Program-made: the position numbers and the translations under genes
The notes under the pieces: generated by a model
Database searches by the model: none
Seen by the model: the letters and a program-made list of their open reading frames with translations, nothing else
Told to the model about the DNA's origin: nothing
Shown here: piece by piece, positions 8,909 to 17,829 of the stretch
How the letters are laid out: each line of letters opens with the position of its first letter
How positions within the stretch are numbered: the stretch's first letter is position 1
From: JAAOIF01 sp965217125
GTDB lineage: Bacteria > Pseudomonadota > Gammaproteobacteria > PS1 > Pseudothioglobaceae
Assembly (NCBI GenBank): GCA_965217125.1
Contig: OZ244244.1
Span: 930,001 to 994,000 of the forward strand
DNA: 64,000 nucleotides
Reading direction: 5' to 3'

Positions 8909-9814
8909 CTATGGAGATTTGGTTTCATCATCTCTTTTGCACTCACTAAGTATTTCTTCTAATCCTACTGCTTTCATTGTTTCTGTTTTCTTATCAAATT
9001 TAGCTTTCTTATCAGGTTCAGCATCATTTTTAAAACTAGACCCTTTAAAATTCGAACCAATTAAGCTACTGTCGTAAAATTTTACTCCCTCAAAAATACA
9101 ATTATCAAACATTGAATCTGATAAATCAAAATTAGACAAATTAGCATTGCTAAAATCGGCATAAATTAAATAAATATTAGATAAATTATACTTTCTGCGT
9201 TGGTGAGGTTGATTAGGCTTGTGTTCTTTATTTAATATTTGGCTAATTTTTGTAAGCATTTTAACTGCCGCTTCAACATCTATTGATAACCCCTTAAAAA
9301 ATGCTAAGGGGTTGACATTTCCCTTTTCATCTTTTTTATTATTTGCAGCCTTTATATTTTCTACCAGATCATCAAAATCATATGGTTCATTCTCTATTTT
9401 TCTATACTCATCTGGAATTGATTGTTTTTCACGAATAAAACCACATAATGCATTAGTAATAACCTCTCTTTCTCTATCATTGTCTTCAGCAATTTTCCCA
9501 AGTGCATAAATAGCACCTTGACGAACCGTTGCTGCTTTATCGCCTAACAATTCAATAGATTTAGCAAAAGATTCACTAAGTAAACGGTTTGAATCTGTTT
9601 TAGCCTGTTTAAGTAATGCTTCGGTGCGTTGATTGGCCAAGTATAAACCTAAAGCAACCAAGGGAATGGCAAGTAAAAATGCAAATCCTCTAGTTCCAGA
9701 TTTTAAAAGATAAGTTATACAAAATGAAGCAATAAAATAAATTACAACATATAACCAATACTTTTTTAGTAACTCTTTTATAATTTTAGAAAATTTATCT
9801 ACTAAATCAAGCAT
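8909..9814 (-). CDS. Membrane protein with pentapeptide-like repeats, function unknown
   Basis: A 301-residue protein of unknown function. Two hydrophobic segments near the N-terminus (~residues 20-60, WLYVVIYFIASF and FAFLLAIPLVALGLYL) are followed by a helical part with a HEAT-like stretch (SIELLGDKAATVRQGAIYALGKIAEDN). A run of pentapeptide-type A/N-F/L repeats follows (NIYLIYADFSNANLSNFDLS). This layout is common in bacterial pentapeptide proteins with an N-terminal membrane anchor. I use ATG at 9814; an in-frame TTG at 9826 is possible. It overlaps the upstream gene's stop by 8 bases, so the pair is co-translated. Confidence 0.7.
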   Translation of the reverse strand: MLDLVDKFSKIIKELLKKYWLYVVIYFIASFCITYLLKSGTRGFAFLLAIPLVALGLYLANQRTEALLKQAKTDSNRLLSESFAKSIELLGDKAATVRQGAIYALGKIAEDNDREREVITNALCGFIREKQSIPDEYRKIENEPYDFDDLVENIKAANNKKDEKGNVNPLAFFKGLSIDVEAAVKMLTKISQILNKEHKPNQPHQRRKYNLSNIYLIYADFSNANLSNFDLSDSMFDNCIFEGVKFYDSSLIGSNFKGSSFKNDAEPDKKAKFDKKTETMKAVGLEEILSECKRDDETKSP

Positions 9815-10313
9815 TTGCACTCTCAAAATTTAATTGATAATCAGAAAATGATGGGCGTTTTGCCATACAAGCATCATTACCTTCAATTCTTCTACCGCAA
9901 TTAGGACAACGCTTGCTACTTAACCATAAGTGTTCGGGAATAATTGAAAATTCGCAAATATACAACGCTTTGGTTTGTTTCCAAGCAGCTTTTAAATTTT
10001 TCTCATCCTGCTTACCTCGCATACCAAAATACGGGAAATGGTGTAAAAAATAACCAAAGCATTCTTCACAATCTTGTGCATACTTTTGAGTATCTAAGAT
10101 ATGAAAATGCCAAAAATCATCTATTTGAGTTGATGGCACAATAGCAATATTTGGATTTTGCAAACACAACACTAAAAATTTTCTATATTCATCGCAAACT
10201 TCCAAAGCATAATCAAACGACCAACCTAGGCCTTCTTCTTTATCTATTGTTTTAATAACAATAGCCTCTAAATTCAGCTTTTGTAATATAAAGTTTTTGT
10301 GTTTTTCTAACAT
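9807..10313 (-). CDS. Glycine-rich-domain-protein-like (GRDP/DUF1399-type) protein with Cys cluster
   Basis: A 168-residue protein resembling the core of GRDP-like proteins: the segment IDDFWHFHILDTQKYAQDC followed by FGYFLHHFPYFGMRG carries regularly spaced His residues that could bind metal. The C-terminus has CPNCGRR plus a third Cys, a partial zinc-ribbon. The start is ATG at 10313 because AAGGAG lies six bases upstream of it; a further in-frame Met at 10355 lacks an RBS. It overlaps the membrane protein downstream, implying a functional pair. No pathway can be assigned. Confidence 0.65.
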   Translation of the reverse strand: MLEKHKNFILQKLNLEAIVIKTIDKEEGLGWSFDYALEVCDEYRKFLVLCLQNPNIAIVPSTQIDDFWHFHILDTQKYAQDCEECFGYFLHHFPYFGMRGKQDEKNLKAAWKQTKALYICEFSIIPEHLWLSSKRCPNCGRRIEGNDACMAKRPSFSDYQLNFESANA

Positions 10314-10655
10314 TTGAATCTCCTTATTTATGATGTTTAAAGTTAAATAATACACTATAACAAATTACAACTGATGATTTTTTTACTAAACCATCGTCAA
10401 ATAGCAAAATAATGTATTAATGAGTCCAATGCAAAACTATACTAACTTTTATCTACTTTATAGCCTCAATTCAGTGCAAAAACTATTTAAATAAAAATTT
10501 AGCAATCACCAGCTTGATTTTATGGATAATGGTTGCTGTTTTATTGCTTAAAATCTATTTTAAGTTTTATCTAAAACACATTAAAACAGTGTGTTTCAAA
10601 TAAAGCTTATCTGGTTTAGCATAAAACTTCTTTTATCTACTTTATGGAGTTTTTT
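10314..10655. other. Intergenic region upstream of pnp
   Basis: 342 bases between a minus-strand gene and pnp, so it must hold both promoters. A 16-base direct repeat (CTTTTATCTACTTTAT) occurs at 10446-10461 and 10630-10645, the second copy abutting the pnp RBS. A hairpin pairs 10574-10580 with 10590-10596. An open plus-strand frame (10424-10603) would encode a hydrophobic helix (ITSLILWIMVAVLLL) with basic flanks but has no usable start, so it may be a gene remnant or chance. rpsO, the usual upstream neighbour of pnp, is not here. Confidence 0.5.
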
Positions 10656-12749
10656 ATGGAAATGAATATCACAACAAAAAGCTTTGCCATGGGCAAGCAC
10701 ACAATCACCTTAGAAACTGGTCGTATTGCCAGACAAGCGCATGGAGCGGTATTTGCGAGTATGGATGATACACAAGTATTAGTTACTGTAGTTGGCTCGA
10801 AAGAAATGCGCCCAGGGCAGGATTTCTTTCCATTATCGGTGAATTATATTGAAAAAACCTACGCAACTGGCAAAATCCCAGGCGGTTTCTTAAAACGCGA
10901 GGGCAGACCCAGCGAAAAAGAAACTCTAACTTCGCGCCTGATTGACCGCCCTATTCGTCCATTGTTCCCGGCTGGTTTTATGAATGAAGTTCAGGTTGTC
11001 ATCACGGTTGTATCTGCTAATAGCGAAACTGACCCAGATATGATTGCCATGCTGGGTGTATCAGCGGCACTCTCAATTTCTGGTATTCCCTTTAGCGGTC
11101 CGATTGGCGGGGCGCGTGTGGGTTATAAAGATGGCGACTACATTCTCAATCCAAGCTATGCTGAATTAGCCACATCAGACTTAGATATGATAGTTGCTGG
11201 CACTGATGAAGCGGTGCTAATGGTTGAATCGGAGGCGAATGAGCTTTCTGAAGAAGTTATGTTAGGTGCGGTAATGTATGCACATGAGCAGTTTCAAGTG
11301 GCTATCAGCAATATTGCTGAATTTGCCGACGAAGTTGGTAGCAAACAATGGGATTGGGCAGCACCAGCCACTAATGAGGCACTATTAGGCGATATTAAAT
11401 CACAGTTTGGCGCACAAATCGATGAGGCTTACCAGATTAAAGAAAAAATGAATCGTTACGATGCAATCGACAAAATTAAAACCGCTGCAATTGAAGCATT
11501 GGTAAGTGATGAAGCAGATGGCAACTCAGATGAAGAAGTTTGTGAATATTTCAAAAAAATTGAAAAATCAACCGTTCGTGAGCGTATTTTAAACAATCAG
11601 CCACGCATCGATGGCCGTGATTCACAAACTGTGCGCGAGCTTAAAATACAAACTGGTGTATTAGCAAACACCCATGGTTCTGCTCTGTTTACCCGTGGCG
11701 AAACCCAAGCATTGGTGGTAACTACACTAGGCTCTAAGCGTGAAGCGCAACTGATTGAAAAACTCGAAGCCCATGAGCGTCAAAACGACTACTTCTTACT
11801 GCATTATAATTTCCCCCCATACTCAGTCGGCGAGACTGGTCGAATGGGTGGCACTGGGCGGCGTGAAATTGGTCATGGTCGTTTAGCGCGCCGTGGTATT
11901 GCTGCTTGTCTGCCTTCTATTGAAGAATTCCCATACACTGTGCGTGTGGTTTCTGAAATTACCGAATCAAACGGTTCTAGCTCAATGGCAAGCGTTTGTG
12001 GCTCATCACTCTCACTAATGGATGCTGGCGTGCCAGTCAAATCTCCGATTGCAGGTATTGCTATGGGTTTAGTAAAAGAAGATGAGCGTTTTACTGTGCT
12101 TACAGACATTTTAGGCGATGAAGACCATCTTGGCGATATGGATTTTAAAGTAGCTGGCACATCAAGCGGTGTAAACGCCTTGCAAATGGATATTAAAATT
12201 CAAGGCATTACCCGTGAAATTATGGAAATTGCACTGAAACAAGCCAAAGATGCAAGACTTAGCATTTTAGCTCAAATGAACCAAGTCATCTGCGAGCCAA
12301 ATACTGCCAACAAAAACGCACCTAAAACTGCCGTGATTAAAATTCCAACTGATAAAATTCGTGATTTAATTGGCAAAGGCGGTGAAACTATTAGGGGCAT
12401 TATTTCAGCTTCTGGTGCTAGTGTTGATGTGGATGATGATGGCAATGTAAATGTCTTTGCAAACAAGCAAGAAGCCTTTGATATTGCAGTGCAAATGGTT
12501 AAAGATGCAACTGCTGTGCCTGAGATTAATAAGATTTATACAGGCAAAGTGGTGAAGATTGTCGAATTTGGTGCTTTTATTAATATTATGCCAAACCAAG
12601 ATGGATTGCTACATATTTCTGAAATCGCACACCAGCGCGTTGAAAAAGTAGAAGACCATTTGAGCGAAGGTGATGAAATTGATGTAAAAGTACTCGGATT
12701 AGACAGAGGTCGAATCAAACTATCGCGCAAAGTCTTACTTGATAAATAA
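10656..12749 (+). CDS. pnp: Polyribonucleotide nucleotidyltransferase
   Basis: PNPase, the phosphorolytic 3'-5' exoribonuclease of the degradosome. Two RNase PH domains are present (first with GQDFFPLSVNY and RPIRPLFP; second with GETQALVVTTLGS and HYNFPPYSVGETGRMG), then a KH domain (KIRDLIGKGGETIRGI) and an S1 domain (YTGKVVKIVEFGAFINIMP). At 697 residues the length is normal. Start at 10656 is favoured because GGAG at 10646-10649 is spaced correctly; the ATG at 10644 overlaps that RBS. A rho-independent terminator follows at 12785. Confidence 0.96.
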   Translation: MEMNITTKSFAMGKHTITLETGRIARQAHGAVFASMDDTQVLVTVVGSKEMRPGQDFFPLSVNYIEKTYATGKIPGGFLKREGRPSEKETLTSRLIDRPIRPLFPAGFMNEVQVVITVVSANSETDPDMIAMLGVSAALSISGIPFSGPIGGARVGYKDGDYILNPSYAELATSDLDMIVAGTDEAVLMVESEANELSEEVMLGAVMYAHEQFQVAISNIAEFADEVGSKQWDWAAPATNEALLGDIKSQFGAQIDEAYQIKEKMNRYDAIDKIKTAAIEALVSDEADGNSDEEVCEYFKKIEKSTVRERILNNQPRIDGRDSQTVRELKIQTGVLANTHGSALFTRGETQALVVTTLGSKREAQLIEKLEAHERQNDYFLLHYNFPPYSVGETGRMGGTGRREIGHGRLARRGIAACLPSIEEFPYTVRVVSEITESNGSSSMASVCGSSLSLMDAGVPVKSPIAGIAMGLVKEDERFTVLTDILGDEDHLGDMDFKVAGTSSGVNALQMDIKIQGITREIMEIALKQAKDARLSILAQMNQVICEPNTANKNAPKTAVIKIPTDKIRDLIGKGGETIRGIISASGASVDVDDDGNVNVFANKQEAFDIAVQMVKDATAVPEINKIYTGKVVKIVEFGAFINIMPNQDGLLHISEIAHQRVEKVEDHLSEGDEIDVKVLGLDRGRIKLSRKVLLDK

Positions 12750-12784
12750 CTAAAAATCTGCTATTTTTTTACAGTATCACAATT

Positions 12785-12810
12785 AAGCCGCCACTAAAGC
12801 GGCTTTTTTT
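12785..12810 (+). terminator. Rho-independent terminator of pnp
   Basis: Stem AAGCCGC (12785-12791), seven-base loop, GCGGCTT (12799-12805), running into a T tract to 12810. It lies 35 bases after the pnp stop and touches the aceE stop codon on the other strand. The same hairpin could help end aceE transcription, though the T tract is only good on the plus strand. Confidence 0.88.
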
Positions 12811-15457
12811 ATACCGTCATTGGATTTGGCTTATTAGTATTTATGCCGTATTTTTCAATGGCTTGGGCAATAACAACCATATCCATATCGCCTTCATCAA
12901 CCAAGGATTTAAGTGCTGCTAAGGTTACATAGTGGGCATCCACCTCAAAGAAATCTCTGAGTGCAGCGCGTGAATCAGAGCGACCAAAACCATCTGTGCC
13001 TAATACTTCATAACGCCTTGGAATATACTTACGCACTTGCTCGGCATAGTTACGCATATAGTCAGTACTGGCAATCACCGGGCCCTTGGTAGGGGCTAAA
13101 CACTGGGTAATATATGGCACCTTCTGTGCATCTGTAGTAAAACGATTAATTCTATCAATCGCTTGTGCCTCACGCGTTAGCTCGTTAAAACTGGTAACCG
13201 ACCAAATATTAGAGCTTACACCCCAATCATCTGCTAATAATTGTGCTGCTTTTTCAACTTCTCTTAGAATTGTGCCGCAACCTAACAGTTGCACTTGTTT
13301 ATCACCATCTCCCACTTGTTTGAGTGGATAAATACCTTTGATAATACCATTTTCGCTATCAGCAGGCATTTCAGGATGGATATAAAGTTCGTTCATGGTG
13401 GTGATGTAATAGAAAATATTTTGATGATTTTCATACATTCGCTGCAAACCACTGCGAATAATCACTGCCAGCTCATAAGCATAGGTGGGGTCGTAGGAAA
13501 TACAGTTAGGAATGGTATTAGCAACAATGTGTGAATCGCCATCTTCGTGTTGTAATCCTTCGCCATTTAGTGTGGTGCGCCCTGCTGTGCCGCCAATTAA
13601 AAAACCTTTGGCTTGCATATCGCCCGCGGCCCAAGCAAGATCTCCGACCCTCTGAAATCCAAATTTAGAATAATAAATATAAAATGGAATCATCGTGGTG
13701 TTGTGGGTAGCATACGCGGTAGCAGCGGCAATCCAATCAGAAATAGCGCCAGCTTCGTTAATGCCCTCTTGCAATACTTGACCTTTTATATCTTCTTTAT
13801 ACCACATAACTTTATCAGAATCCTCAGGCTGATACAACTGCCCAGAAGCAGAATAAATACCTAACTGCCTAAACAAGCCTTCCATGCCAAAAGTGCGCGC
13901 CTCATCAGGAATAATCGGCACAATCTTAGGTCCGAGTTGCTTATCTCTCACCAGCAAAGTCATTATTCTGTTAAGCGCCATAGTGGTTGACATTTCACGC
14001 TCGCCACTGGATTGCAACAAAGCATCAAATACGCTAAGCGCTGGTGCTTTTAAATCTTCTAACTCAAATGAGCGCACTGGCAATGAGCCGCCTAATTTTT
14101 CGCGTCTGGCATTTATATAAATCATTTCTTTACTGTCTGGCAGCGGCTTGTAAAAATTTAACTGTTTAACATCTGTTTCTGTTACTGGCACATCAAATCG
14201 TTTGGCAAAAATTGCAACTTGCTTAAGCCCAAGTTTCTTTTGCGAATGTGTGGTGTTTTGCCCTTCACCAGCTTCGCCCATACCATAACCTTTGACGGTT
14301 TTTGCTAAAATAACAGTTGGCTTATCAGTGCAAGATTTGGCGGCACGATAAGCTTGAAAAACTTTATATGGGTCGTGACCACCACGATTAAGGCGATAAA
14401 TTTCATCATCACTCATATCAGCTACCATCTCTAATAATTCAGGATATTTACCAAAGAAATGTTTGCGCACATAAGCACCATCTTTGGCTTTATAGGCTTG
14501 ATACTCGCCATCAACCACTTCTTCCATGCGTTTTTTTAGCAGACCGTTATTGTCTTTGGCAAACAGTTTGTCCCACTTGCCACCCCAAATCACTTTAATC
14601 ACATTCCAGCCAGCACCGCGAAACATACTCTCAAGCTCTTGAATAATCTTGCCATTGCCGCGCACCGGGCCATCTAAGCGTTGTAAATTGCAATTAATCA
14701 CAAAAATAAGATTGCCAAGTTTTTCGCGCCCTGCCATTGAAATAGCACCGAGCGATTCTGGCTCGTCCATTTCGCCATCACCCAAATATGCCCATACAGT
14801 GCGCTTATCGGTTTGTTTAATTTCACGATGATGCAAATACTTCATAAAACGCGCTTGATAAATTGCCATAATTGGCCCCAAACCCATTGATACGGTTGGA
14901 AACTGCCAAAAATCTGGCATCAGCCACGGATGTGGATACGAACTCAGCCCATCTTTAGCTGCTTCTTGGCGGAAATTTAACATCTGCGCCTCGCTAATAC
15001 GCCCCTCAACAAAGGCGCGTGAATAAATACCGGGGGAAATGTGTCCTTGGAAAAAAACCAAATCTGCGCCTTGCTCGGCATCAGGACCACGATAAAAATG
15101 ATTAAAACCAACTTCGTATAAAGTAGCGCTAGAGGCAAATGAAGCAATATGGCCGCCCAAATCATACGGCAGCTGGTTGGCCTTGACCACCATCACCATT
15201 GCATTCCAACGAATAATCGCTGAAATTCTCTCCTCTATATCAGCATTGATGTCTGTTGCCATTTCTTTATCCTTGCTGATACTGTTGATATAAGCGGTAT
15301 TCACACCAGTTGGCAAATCCATATCCTCGTGATGTGCCATATCCATCAGTTTATTCAGTAAGAATTTTGCCCGATCTTCTCCCTCAATTCTAGCGACAGA
15401 TTTAAAGGCTGCTAGCCATTCTTGCGTTTCTAAAGGGTCAATATCTACTGCTGGCAT
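12809..15457 (-). CDS. aceE: Pyruvate dehydrogenase E1 component (homodimeric type)
   Basis: The 882-residue thiamine-diphosphate E1 decarboxylates pyruvate and passes the acetyl group to lipoyl-E2. The ThDP-binding motif is GDGEMDEPESLGAI with the closing Asn in FVINCNLQRLDG, and the His-rich loop GHISPGIYSRAFVEGR is present. Length fits the AceE family. aceF and lpd, normally the next genes, are absent: the downstream neighbour is pnp in convergent orientation, so E2/E3 must be encoded elsewhere. Confidence 0.96.
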   Translation of the reverse strand: MPAVDIDPLETQEWLAAFKSVARIEGEDRAKFLLNKLMDMAHHEDMDLPTGVNTAYINSISKDKEMATDINADIEERISAIIRWNAMVMVVKANQLPYDLGGHIASFASSATLYEVGFNHFYRGPDAEQGADLVFFQGHISPGIYSRAFVEGRISEAQMLNFRQEAAKDGLSSYPHPWLMPDFWQFPTVSMGLGPIMAIYQARFMKYLHHREIKQTDKRTVWAYLGDGEMDEPESLGAISMAGREKLGNLIFVINCNLQRLDGPVRGNGKIIQELESMFRGAGWNVIKVIWGGKWDKLFAKDNNGLLKKRMEEVVDGEYQAYKAKDGAYVRKHFFGKYPELLEMVADMSDDEIYRLNRGGHDPYKVFQAYRAAKSCTDKPTVILAKTVKGYGMGEAGEGQNTTHSQKKLGLKQVAIFAKRFDVPVTETDVKQLNFYKPLPDSKEMIYINARREKLGGSLPVRSFELEDLKAPALSVFDALLQSSGEREMSTTMALNRIMTLLVRDKQLGPKIVPIIPDEARTFGMEGLFRQLGIYSASGQLYQPEDSDKVMWYKEDIKGQVLQEGINEAGAISDWIAAATAYATHNTTMIPFYIYYSKFGFQRVGDLAWAAGDMQAKGFLIGGTAGRTTLNGEGLQHEDGDSHIVANTIPNCISYDPTYAYELAVIIRSGLQRMYENHQNIFYYITTMNELYIHPEMPADSENGIIKGIYPLKQVGDGDKQVQLLGCGTILREVEKAAQLLADDWGVSSNIWSVTSFNELTREAQAIDRINRFTTDAQKVPYITQCLAPTKGPVIASTDYMRNYAEQVRKYIPRRYEVLGTDGFGRSDSRAALRDFFEVDAHYVTLAALKSLVDEGDMDMVVIAQAIEKYGINTNKPNPMTV

Positions 15458-15517
15458 ATTCTTATTAGTTTATTAAAAAATAAATTTATTATCCCAAAAA
15501 TAAGCAATTTAAAAGCC

Positions 15518-15892
15518 CTACTTTATAAAATATTTGCTTAGCAGTAGTGCGCCGCTAAAACCGACAAACCCTAAGGTAATTTGCCAAAATTCGCCATTAT
15601 GAGAAATACTCATTCCCACATAACTCCCAATGAATAACGCCAAGATTGGAAAAATATAAAGCATAAACGCACGCGCAAATAATGTTGCCGATGAAATTTC
15701 CAAAATAACAAAATCACCCACCGCAACCCCGCTTTGTATAGCTTTATTAAACACAGAATAACGCTCAAAATAATTTGCAAATATGCCTGTGCCGCAGCCC
15801 TGGCCGCCCTTACAAGTATGACAAGCACTGCGATTTACCTTGAGTGTCATGGTTTGATTGTCAACTGCAATTACTTCAAATTTTTCTTTCAT
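15518..15892 (-). CDS. rseC: RseC/MucC-family membrane protein
   Basis: A 124-residue SoxR-reducing/sigma-E regulator family protein. A cytoplasmic N-terminal domain bears a Cys cluster (CHTCKGGQGCGTG), followed by two membrane helices (residues ~75-95 and ~103-122). Members modulate RseA or join the Rsx/Rnf-linked SoxR reducing system; neither rpoE/rseAB nor rnf genes lie nearby here, so the assignment is to family only. It precedes aceE on the same strand with a 60-base gap. Confidence 0.85.
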   Translation of the reverse strand: MKEKFEVIAVDNQTMTLKVNRSACHTCKGGQGCGTGIFANYFERYSVFNKAIQSGVAVGDFVILEISSATLFARAFMLYIFPILALFIGSYVGMSISHNGEFWQITLGFVGFSGALLLSKYFIK

Positions 15893-15942
15893 AGCTCGCT
15901 ATAGCGTTAAAATGTATTATTTATTTTATGGTATTTTATCAG

Positions 15943-17316
15943 ATGTCAATTTCACAATCCATTTTTAAAGCTTATGATATTCGCGGCATTGTTAATCAAG
16001 ATTTGAATCCTGAAACTGTAAAACTGATCGGACTTGCCATCGGCAGTGAATCAATCGCCAAAGGTGAGCGCGGCATTGTGGTTGGAAGAGACGGGCGTTT
16101 GAGTGGTATTGCACTAATGGAGGCGCTAAAAACTGGATTAAAACAAAGTGGCTGCCATGTGGTCGATATTGGCATGGTGCCAACCCCATTGGTGTATTAC
16201 AGCACCTACACCAAAGCGGCTACTTCAGGGGTTATGATTACCGGCTCGCACAATCCGCCCGAATACAATGGTTTTAAAATTATGATTGCTGGCGAAACGC
16301 TTGCTGCTGAGCGCATTCAAACACTATATTATGCCATTAAAAATAACAGTTTTAAATCAGGTTATGGCACTTCAACTAATGCCAATATTGAACAAGATTA
16401 TATCGAGCGCATTGCCGCAGATATTAAACTCGATAAACCATTGAATATTGTGGTGGATTGCGGCAATGGTGCTGCTGGTAATATTGCACCAAAATTATTT
16501 GAGCGCTTAGGTGCTAAGGTTGCTAAATTGTTTTGTTTGGTCGATGGCAACTTTCCAAATCATCATCCAGACCCTTCCAAGCCTGAAAATCTACAAGATC
16601 TTATCAAAACCGTTGTCGATAGCGGCGCAGATATGGGTTTTGCCTTTGATGGCGATGGCGACCGACTCGGGCTGATTGACAACAAGGGCAATATTATTTG
16701 GGCAGATCGGCAGATGATTTTATACTCCAGAGACATCCTAAAACGCAACTCAGCTGCCAAAATTGTATTTGATGTTAAATGCTCATCACTACTGCCAAAA
16801 GACATTCGCGAACATGGCGGCCAGCCAATTATATCGCGCACCGGGCATAGTTTTATCAAGGCAAAAATCAAACAAACTGGGGCCGCACTCGGCGGCGAGA
16901 TGAGCGGACACATTTTTTTCAAAGAGCGCTGGTATGGCTTTGACGATGCACTCTACGCTGCTGCGCGACTATTAGAAATCCTATCAAAAACCAAGCAAAG
17001 CTGTGCCGAAGTTTTTGCTGATTTACCCGACAGTTTTAACACAGCAGAAATCAACATTCATTTTGCCAAACCGCCTCAGCAGTTTGAAGCAATGGACAAA
17101 TTACTTAAAAATATTGATTTTCCACAGGCAAAAATCTTAACCATTGACGGCGTTCGCGTGGATTATGAAAATGGCTGGGGCTTAGTCCGCCCCTCCAACA
17201 CCACCCCTTGCTTAGTGCTGCGTTTTGAGGCGTATAATCAAAAAACCTTAGAACAAATCAAACAAAAATTTAGAATTTGGCTACAAAGCAACAACATCCC
17301 CACAAAAGATTTTTAA
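15943..17316 (+). CDS. Phosphomannomutase/phosphoglucomutase (AlgC/ManB family)
   Basis: An alpha-D-phosphohexomutase of 457 residues interconverting hexose 6- and 1-phosphates, feeding GDP-mannose or UDP-glucose and hence surface polysaccharide and LPS. The active-site serine loop TGSHNPPEYNGFK, the metal loop FDGDGDRLG, the sugar loop GGEMSGHIFFKERW and the phosphate loop RPSNTTPCLVLRFE are intact. Start could be 15928 or 15943; the latter gives the family-like MSISQSIFKAYDIRG. It stands alone, divergent from rseC. Confidence 0.93.
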   Translation: MSISQSIFKAYDIRGIVNQDLNPETVKLIGLAIGSESIAKGERGIVVGRDGRLSGIALMEALKTGLKQSGCHVVDIGMVPTPLVYYSTYTKAATSGVMITGSHNPPEYNGFKIMIAGETLAAERIQTLYYAIKNNSFKSGYGTSTNANIEQDYIERIAADIKLDKPLNIVVDCGNGAAGNIAPKLFERLGAKVAKLFCLVDGNFPNHHPDPSKPENLQDLIKTVVDSGADMGFAFDGDGDRLGLIDNKGNIIWADRQMILYSRDILKRNSAAKIVFDVKCSSLLPKDIREHGGQPIISRTGHSFIKAKIKQTGAALGGEMSGHIFFKERWYGFDDALYAAARLLEILSKTKQSCAEVFADLPDSFNTAEINIHFAKPPQQFEAMDKLLKNIDFPQAKILTIDGVRVDYENGWGLVRPSNTTPCLVLRFEAYNQKTLEQIKQKFRIWLQSNNIPTKDF

Positions 17317-17362
17317 TTATGTCTTGTATGTAATCGATGTTTTACTAAAATTAAAAATTCTC

Positions 17363-17827
17363 TTAATTCACACTGGCGGCTTCATTTTGAGTAAAAACTA
17401 ATGGCGCAACTGTATAAAAAACGCTTTTTTTAATGCTGGCACTTAATTGCAAATACATATTAGGCGTAAAAAATGGCATTATATAATGATAGTTATTATT
17501 GCCACTATTTTGCATTAATTCAGGCTGCACATGATCATCAATATGTTCAACAACGGCAATATTAACTTGATTTAATAATGTTGTGCTATTGAGTAACAAT
17601 ACTATGTCACTATTTGTTTTTTCAATTGATAAATTTAACTCAATATCGCCATTGCTTAGTGTGCAATGCCCACTATCCCAACGACAATTAGATTTGACTA
17701 ATAATTTATAATAACTATTGTCCTGCAACTTATGTGGCACTTCTTTAACGGCATAATCTACTGCAAAATAACTGATTAACGCCAGTATAGGTGCCACAAT
17801 AAGGGCAACAGTAATATGTTTATTCAA
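17363..17827 (-). CDS. Hypothetical single-pass envelope protein
   Basis: This 154-residue protein is not recognised. It has an N-terminal hydrophobic helix (ITVALIVAPILALISYFAVDY) that anchors or exports the rest, then a soluble domain with two Cys (SNCRWDSGHCTLSNG). Its start lies two bases after the symporter gene's stop, so it is the third cistron of the DUF4212-symporter operon. A role in that transporter's function or in the envelope is inference. Confidence 0.65.
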   Translation of the reverse strand: MNKHITVALIVAPILALISYFAVDYAVKEVPHKLQDNSYYKLLVKSNCRWDSGHCTLSNGDIELNLSIEKTNSDIVLLLNSTTLLNQVNIAVVEHIDDHVQPELMQNSGNNNYHYIMPFFTPNMYLQLSASIKKSVFYTVAPLVFTQNEAASVN

Positions 17828-17829
17828 TA

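Noticed and set aside
10424..10603. Open plus-strand frame with a membrane-helix pattern upstream of pnp
   Set aside because: No ATG, GTG or TTG start with an RBS before the helix; AT-rich DNA often encodes such helices by chance. Kept only as part of the intergenic description.
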